64,000 nucleotides of DNA, from NCBI GenBank assembly GCA_036491755.1, contig DASXBJ010000066.1, forward strand, positions 1 through 64,000, in the 5' to 3' direction. The stretch comes from DASXBJ01 sp036491755 (GTDB lineage: Bacteria; Chloroflexota; Dormibacteria; Dormibacterales; Dormibacteraceae). Both the position numbers and the translations under genes were made by a program. This document shows, one piece after another, positions 59,241 to 64,000 of the stretch (within the stretch, counting starts at the first letter, position 1; every line of letters begins with the position of its first letter). The notes under the pieces were generated by a model that searched no databases, was not told the DNA's origin, and worked only from the letters and a program-made list of their open reading frames with translations.

Positions 59241-60758
59241 CTAGGCGCCGGGCGCCCCCGCCGGTACGGGGACCGCCCCGGCCGTGGACGAGGTCGGCTG
59301 GGTGTTGACCACATGCCCCCGACCGATCGCCCAGAAGACGATTGCGATCAGGACCAGGAAGGCAACGGTGACAAACGTGTACACCTCGAAAGTGGTCCTG
59401 TCGACGCCGGCGGTGGCCCCGTTCCACGCCGAGGTGAACAGCCCCGGCCACAGCGAGAACACCGTGGCGGCTACGACCCAGAACATGGTCAGGACCACGC
59501 AGAGCCAGGCACCCGCCTGCCCTCCCGGCACGACGAACGGCCTGGGGACGTTGGGGTACTTGCGGCGAAGTGTGAGCAGGGCTGGGAAGATGAGGATGTA
59601 GGAGAAGGTGGTGGTCGAGATCACCAGGCCGAGCACGGCGGCGAAGTAGCCGTGCAGACCGCCGCCGGTGACCAGGAAGGTGATCAGCATGAAGATCGTG
59701 GCGATGATGCCCGAGCAGACGTTCACCACGATCGGAGTCCCGAACCTGGTCGAGAAGTAGCCCAGCTGCCTCGGCCCTGAACCCGCCAGGGCGCCGATTG
59801 CCATGAGCCGGTCGGAGCCCATCAGCCAGGTCGTTCCGCTGGAGAGAAGGACGAAGACGAAGGCGAGGCCGACGAGGTGGTTGAAGAACGGCGCGGCGCT
59901 GCCGAACACGCTGCTGGAGGCGAACTGGTACGCGTTCACGAAGCCGGAGACGTTGCTCAGCTGGCTGGACGAGAGGATCAGCACAACGCCCAGGATCGGG
60001 ATGGCATAGCCCAGGAACGAGATGAGACCGGAGGCGTAAATCGCCTTCGGAATGTCTCGCTGGGGGTTCTCCATCTCCTCGCTCGCGTTGGTCTGGAGCT
60101 CGAATCCGATCCACTGGAACACGATCACGCCGATGACGCCGATCAGGACGGTGGTGTCGGTCGGAACGAATCCGCTCATTCCGCCCTGGAATCCGTGCTG
60201 AACGCCGGAGACCACGACCATGACCGCGAAGAACGCGAGCAGGGCCAGGCGGAGGATGGCGCCCAGGTTGGGCACCCACTTCATGTAGCGCAGGGACAGG
60301 ATGTTCATCGTCACCGCGATCCAGATGAACAGGAAGCCGATGACGATCTCCGCGCCCTGGTTGCCGGTGAAGCTCGAGCCCCACAAAGCGTCGAGAGCCG
60401 CGATCGTCGTGGCGGCCAGGGTGCCGCCAAGCCAGATCGGGTTGCTCAACCAGTAGAGGACGCTGACGACGGCTCCGGCGAAGTGTCCGTAAGCGAGCCG
60501 CACCCAGTCATAGGTGGCTCCCTCGGTCGGGAAGGCTGCTCCAAGCTCGGCTGTGATCAGTCCGTACGGGATGAGAAAGGTGACGCCCGACACGATCAGC
60601 CAGAAAATCGCCTGTGCGCCGTACGAGGACGACTGCCCGATGGTGTCCACCGCCACGATCGCGCAGACCGTGAAGAAGATCATGTCGAAGCGGAACAGCG
60701 ATTTCTTCAGCTTTCGCTTCTCAGCGATGAGCTCCGCTACCGCGGCCGTTTCCCCCAT
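59241..60758 (-). CDS. APC-family amino acid/amine permease
   Basis: A 505-residue, ~12-14-helix APC transporter: DMIFFTVCAIVAVDTIG (first helix with unwound segment), ITAELGAAFPTEGATYDWV (E...GG-type motif), GFELQTNASEEMENPQRDIPK and RKYPNVPRPFVVPG. It would import an amino acid or polyamine-like compound. It lies between the Rieske oxygenase and a divergent aminotransferase-agmatinase pair, so a shared catabolic substrate is likely. Confidence 0.93.
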   Translation of the reverse strand: MGETAAVAELIAEKRKLKKSLFRFDMIFFTVCAIVAVDTIGQSSSYGAQAIFWLIVSGVTFLIPYGLITAELGAAFPTEGATYDWVRLAYGHFAGAVVSVLYWLSNPIWLGGTLAATTIAALDALWGSSFTGNQGAEIVIGFLFIWIAVTMNILSLRYMKWVPNLGAILRLALLAFFAVMVVVSGVQHGFQGGMSGFVPTDTTVLIGVIGVIVFQWIGFELQTNASEEMENPQRDIPKAIYASGLISFLGYAIPILGVVLILSSSQLSNVSGFVNAYQFASSSVFGSAAPFFNHLVGLAFVFVLLSSGTTWLMGSDRLMAIGALAGSGPRQLGYFSTRFGTPIVVNVCSGIIATIFMLITFLVTGGGLHGYFAAVLGLVISTTTFSYILIFPALLTLRRKYPNVPRPFVVPGGQAGAWLCVVLTMFWVVAATVFSLWPGLFTSAWNGATAGVDRTTFEVYTFVTVAFLVLIAIVFWAIGRGHVVNTQPTSSTAGAVPVPAGAPGA

Positions 60759-60869
60759 TCTTGGATTGCCTCCCCAGGATTACTGACGGGCTGTTGAAAA
60801 TCGCGACAATTAGAGAGCCACGGCCATCACCTGTCAAGGGTGGGGCCTGACGAGGGAGGGTGATTCCAG

Positions 60870-62243
60870 ATGGCAACCACGACCAAGCGACAGGTGCCGG
60901 CCGGACGTGTTGCGCAGCTCATCGAGGGCGAAGAAGAGAGGTTCCGGCGAGCGCGTCCTCGGTCGCGCCAGCTGTGGAACGATGCGCGCGAGGTGATGCC
61001 GCGTGGCGTCCCCTCATCCTTCCAGGACGCGTCCCCCCAGCCGGTCTTCATGGAGCACGGCCGCGGAAGCCGCGTCTGGGACGTCGACGGCAACGAGTAC
61101 GTCGACTTCCACAACGGGTTCGGCGTGATGATCGTCGGGCATGCCCACCCGAAGATCGTCGAGGCGGTGAGCCGCCAGATCGCGCTGGGCTCCCACTTCG
61201 CGCAGCCCGTCGAGGATGGGATCGTGGTCGCGCGCGAGCTTGCGCGCAGGTTCCAGCAGCCCAAGTGGCGGTTCACCAACTCCGGCACCGAGTCGACGCT
61301 CGATGCCGTGCGGATCGCCCGCGGGTTTACGGGCCGCGAGCGGCTCATCAAGATCGAAGCCTCCTACCACGGCCACCACGACGCGCTGATGGTGTCGGTC
61401 GAGCCGCCGCCGGACCGGATGGGGCCCGCGGAGTCTCCGGCGTCATTTCCTCAGAGCGAGGGCATACCGGCCGCGATCATCCAGCTCACCACTGTCGTTC
61501 CATTCAACGACCTGCCCGCGCTGGAGAAGGCTTTCGAGCGCCACCGCGCGGAGGTCGCGGCGATCATCGTCGAGCCGACCATGATGAACGTGGGCATCGT
61601 GCTGCCCGACCAGGGTTACCTCGCGGCCATCAAGGAGATCGCCCACAAGCACGGCGCTCTGTTGATCTTCGATGAGGTCAAGACGGGGCTCACGATCGGC
61701 CCTGGGGGCGCCACCGAGCGCTTTGGGGTCACGCCCGATCTGATTGCGCTGGCCAAGGCGATGGGCGGCGGCCTTCCCTGCGGCGCCGTGGGCGGGCGCG
61801 AGGACGTGATGAACGTGATCGAAGAGAGGCGCGTCGTTCAGTCGGGCACCTTCAACGGAAACCCGCTGACGATGGCCGCGGCCAAGGCCACCCTGCTGGA
61901 GATCCTCGACCCCTCCGCCTACGCGCATTTCGACGCCCTCGCCGAGACGCTTCAGGGCGGGCTCGACGAGGTCATCTCGACCCACGACCTTCCGTATCAC
62001 GTGACCACGCTGGCGGCACGCGGCGGCGTCACCTACCGCGCGGAACGCGTCCGCAACTACCGGGACTACCTGGAGATCGACAAGTCCCTTGCCTACCTCA
62101 GCTGGCTTTACCAGTGCAATCGCGGCGTCATCATGGCGCCGGGCGCCGAGGAGAACTGGACGCTTTCGGTGCAGCACTCCGTCGACGACGTGCAGCGATA
62201 CGTGGACAACTTCGCAGAGATGGCCAGGGACCTGCGCGCCTAG
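60870..62243 (+). CDS. class III aminotransferase (glutamate-1-semialdehyde aminomutase-like)
   Basis: A 457-residue PLP enzyme: GNEYVDFHNGFGVMIVGHAHP, NSGTESTLDAVRIARGFTGR, SYHGHHDALM, LLIFDEVKTGLTIGPGG and the PLP-lysine region DLIALAKAMGGGLPCGAVGG, then SGTFNGNPLTMAAA. It matches the GSA-aminomutase-like branch, but the agmatinase-family neighbour and permease suggest a catabolic omega- or amine-transaminase rather than haem synthesis. The ATG has a GGAGGG about 8 bases upstream. Confidence 0.92.
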   Translation: MATTTKRQVPAGRVAQLIEGEEERFRRARPRSRQLWNDAREVMPRGVPSSFQDASPQPVFMEHGRGSRVWDVDGNEYVDFHNGFGVMIVGHAHPKIVEAVSRQIALGSHFAQPVEDGIVVARELARRFQQPKWRFTNSGTESTLDAVRIARGFTGRERLIKIEASYHGHHDALMVSVEPPPDRMGPAESPASFPQSEGIPAAIIQLTTVVPFNDLPALEKAFERHRAEVAAIIVEPTMMNVGIVLPDQGYLAAIKEIAHKHGALLIFDEVKTGLTIGPGGATERFGVTPDLIALAKAMGGGLPCGAVGGREDVMNVIEERRVVQSGTFNGNPLTMAAAKATLLEILDPSAYAHFDALAETLQGGLDEVISTHDLPYHVTTLAARGGVTYRAERVRNYRDYLEIDKSLAYLSWLYQCNRGVIMAPGAEENWTLSVQHSVDDVQRYVDNFAEMARDLRA

Positions 62244-62256
62244 CGCGGTAGCGACG

Positions 62257-63261
62257 TTGCCACGCCTGGGAGGGATGTTCGGGCCGGACGTGACCTTTCT
62301 CGGGGTCGATCGATGCGACCTCGAGCAGCCGTCCACTTTCGAGGGCGCAGATGTCGTGATCATCGGCGCGCCATACGACGCCGGCACGTCGTATCGAGCG
62401 GGTGCGCGGTTCGGGCCCAAGCTCATCCGGACCACCGACTATCTGCCGCACGACTCGTCGCGGCCGCACCTCGCGCTGCGCGTCGACCCGCTGCAGGACA
62501 TGCGTGTCGTCGACGCCGGCGACATCGAGATGGCCGGGGTCGAAGGCAAGGCTGGACTCGACGCCCTGGAGCGCGCGGTGCAGACAGCGTCTGCCGCCGG
62601 CGCGATCCCGTTGATCCTCGGCGGCGACCACACGATCACGTGGCCCGACGTCACCGGCGTGGCGCGAGCCAGAGGCTGGGGGCGCGTCTCGGTGATCCAT
62701 TTCGACGCCCACGCGGATACGGGCGACATCCAGTACGGCAGCCTGATCGGGCACGGCCTGCCGATGCGCCGCCTCATCGAATCGGGCGCCTGCCGCGGCG
62801 ATCGGTTCCTGCAGATCGGCCTGCGCGGATACTGGCCCGAGCCGCCGACCCTGCGATGGATGGCGGAGCAGGGGATGCGTTCGTTCGAAATGCACGAGGT
62901 CGTCGCGCGCGGCCTTGACTCGGTGCTCGAAGAAGCTTTCGCCCTCGCCGTCGACGATTGTGACGGCGTCTTCGTGTCTGTCGATCTGGACGTCGTCGAT
63001 CCCGGCATGGCGCCGGGCACCGGGACGCCGGAGCCCGGTGGGATCACCGGGAGGCAGCTGCTCGACGCGGTGAGGCGCATCGCGGTGACGCTGCCGGTCG
63101 TCGGCGTGGACGTCGTCGAGGTCGCTCCGGCCTACGACTCGGCCGAGATCACGTCGTTTCTAGCGAATCGCGTCGTGCTGGAGATGCTGGCGGGCATCGC
63201 TTACCGGCGCCAGGGCGGGACTTGGGAATCGATCCCGCGCACCCTGCTCGAGGGGCGCTAG
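62257..63261 (+). CDS. agmatinase/ureohydrolase family protein
   Basis: A ~334-residue binuclear-metal ureohydrolase: GGDHTITWP, HFDAHADTGD and SVDLDVVDPGMAPGTGTPEPGG carry the conserved metal ligands. The N-terminal LPRLGGMF resembles agmatinase starts, favouring the TTG at 62257; ATG 62275 is the alternative. Specificity is open among agmatine, guanidinobutyrate, guanidinopropionate and guanidine. It follows the aminotransferase gene by 13 bp, so both are in one operon. Confidence 0.9.
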   Translation: MPRLGGMFGPDVTFLGVDRCDLEQPSTFEGADVVIIGAPYDAGTSYRAGARFGPKLIRTTDYLPHDSSRPHLALRVDPLQDMRVVDAGDIEMAGVEGKAGLDALERAVQTASAAGAIPLILGGDHTITWPDVTGVARARGWGRVSVIHFDAHADTGDIQYGSLIGHGLPMRRLIESGACRGDRFLQIGLRGYWPEPPTLRWMAEQGMRSFEMHEVVARGLDSVLEEAFALAVDDCDGVFVSVDLDVVDPGMAPGTGTPEPGGITGRQLLDAVRRIAVTLPVVGVDVVEVAPAYDSAEITSFLANRVVLEMLAGIAYRRQGGTWESIPRTLLEGR

Positions 63262-63286
63262 CCTTCCACGCCCCCGGGAGAGGCTG

Positions 63287-64000
63287 CTAGCTCTTCAGGT
63301 AGGGGCCGACCATCGCGGTCAGCTCTTCGAGCCTGGCCAGCGCTGCGTCGCGCCCATCCGCGGGAAGGTAGTAGATGCACCGTTCGACGCCCAAACGGGC
63401 GAGCCGTTCGATCTCCTCGCCGCCCGCCTTCGGGTAGTACGAGACCGGGATCGGATCGCGGCCGGCCTGCGCGGCCATCGCCTGGAGCTCCGGGATTCGC
63501 TCGATCACATCGCCGCGATTCGGCATCCATCCATCGCCGTAACGGACCACCCGCTCCAGGATCTTCGGCCCGCTGCCACCCAGGATGATGGGCGGGTGGG
63601 GCTTCTGGACCGGCTTCGGCCAGGCCCACATCGGTCCGAAATCGACCATGTCGCCGTGATACTCGGCCGCTTCTTGCGTCCATATGGCCTTCATGGCCTC
63701 GATCCTCTCGCGCATCAGCTTCCAGCGCGTGCTGAACTCGGTCCCGTGATCGCGCATCTCCTCCCGGTTCCACCCGGCGCCGATCCCGAAGATGAACCTG
63801 CCGCCGGATACGTGATCGACGCTCGCGACCTCCTTGGCCGTGTGGATCGGGTCGCGCTGGATCACCAGGCAGATGCCGGTCGCGATTCGCAGCGTCCTGG
63901 TCGCCGCCGCGGCGAGCGTCAACGCCACGAAGGGATCGAGCGTGTGCCAGTAATGCTTGGGCAGGTCGCCTCCGCCGGGATTTTTCGTCGCTCGGCTGGC
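63287..64000 (-). CDS. LLM-class (F420/FMN) oxidoreductase, 5' end outside the window
   Basis: At least 238 residues of a luciferase-like TIM-barrel oxidoreductase; the frame is open to the right edge (KHYWHTLDPFVALTLAAAAT marks the early part). Typical LLM blocks are LRIATGICLVIQRDPIHTAK, GRFIFGIGAGWNREEM, PHPPIILGGSGPKIL and GDGWMPNRG. It probably uses F420 or FMN. It converges with the agmatinase-family gene 25 bp away. Confidence 0.92.
   Translation of the reverse strand, partial: ASRATKNPGGGDLPKHYWHTLDPFVALTLAAAATRTLRIATGICLVIQRDPIHTAKEVASVDHVSGGRFIFGIGAGWNREEMRDHGTEFSTRWKLMRERIEAMKAIWTQEAAEYHGDMVDFGPMWAWPKPVQKPHPPIILGGSGPKILERVVRYGDGWMPNRGDVIERIPELQAMAAQAGRDPIPVSYYPKAGGEEIERLARLGVERCIYYLPADGRDAALARLEELTAMVGPYLKS

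Noticed and set aside
1..64000. tRNA or rRNA genes, CRISPR arrays, insertion sequences
   Set aside because: No T-loop-like sequences with cloverleaf partners, no repeat-spacer arrays and no transposase motifs were found by reading; intergenic spaces are nearly all under 250 bp.

Overview
The window is chromosomal DNA from a high-GC, densely packed bacterium. Codon use is uniform, operons overlap by ATGA or TGATG junctions, and GTG/TTG starts are frequent. The gene set points to a soil-type Terrabacteria member (Actinomycetota, Chloroflexota or Dormibacterota): a DUF222-type HNH protein, an LLM/F420-type oxidoreductase, an ECF42/DGPF pair, a DUF3618/Holin-X pair, LCP proteins and a HadA/HadB-type dehydratase pair. 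No rRNA, tRNA, CRISPR array, insertion sequence or prophage was seen. The exact phylum cannot be fixed from sequence reading alone.

0-10.5 kb: HNH end fragment, acyl-CoA synthetase, a membrane H+-pyrophosphatase with K+-independent signature, CinA-like protein, ECF42 sigma factor with its DGPF partner, then a tightly overlapping acyl-CoA operon (HadA-like, HadB-like, acyl-CoA dehydrogenase, SDR, enoyl-CoA hydratase). 10.5-15.1 kb: MoxR-DUF58-transglutaminase operon. 15.2-30 kb: ECF sigma factor with membrane partner, hydrolase, cobalamin adenosyltransferase, a phosphofructokinase with PPi-type residues, HAD phosphatase, DUF2254-like membrane protein, truncated haemoglobin, DUF2268 protease with an MFS exporter, an ornithine cyclodeaminase-family protein, phosphoesterase, secreted proteins and a GH-A-like hydrolase. 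29-39.5 kb: LCP/TolB-like envelope genes, patatin, proline dehydrogenase, several small membrane or stress proteins with strong ribosome sites, BrkB/DUF3618/Holin-X, an Nramp-related transporter and PAP2. 39.7-46.3 kb: STAS plus MEDS/HATPase partner-switch pair, DUF72, membrane proteins and a two-component system.

46.4-51.3 kb holds a divergent cluster of three transglutaminase-like proteins with a circularly permuted ATP-grasp and an alpha-E protein, a predicted peptide-ligation system. 51.3-53.8 kb has an ACT-domain protein divergent from cimA (citramalate synthase, isoleucine pathway). The cimA leader encodes a 20-residue isoleucine-rich peptide followed by mutually exclusive antiterminator and terminator hairpins; the terminator's 3' arm is the cimA ribosome site. 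53.9-58 kb holds an HTH-TPR regulator preceded by an unannotated 32-codon secreted peptide gene with a C-terminal double cysteine, then an AT-rich palindrome and a PAS sensor kinase. This resembles a peptide-signalling locus. 58-64 kb looks catabolic for a nitrogenous compound: Rieske oxygenase, APC permease, class III aminotransferase, agmatinase-family ureohydrolase and an LLM oxidoreductase cut by the window edge.

The strongest candidates for undescribed biology are the cimA attenuator and the peptide/HTH-TPR locus.
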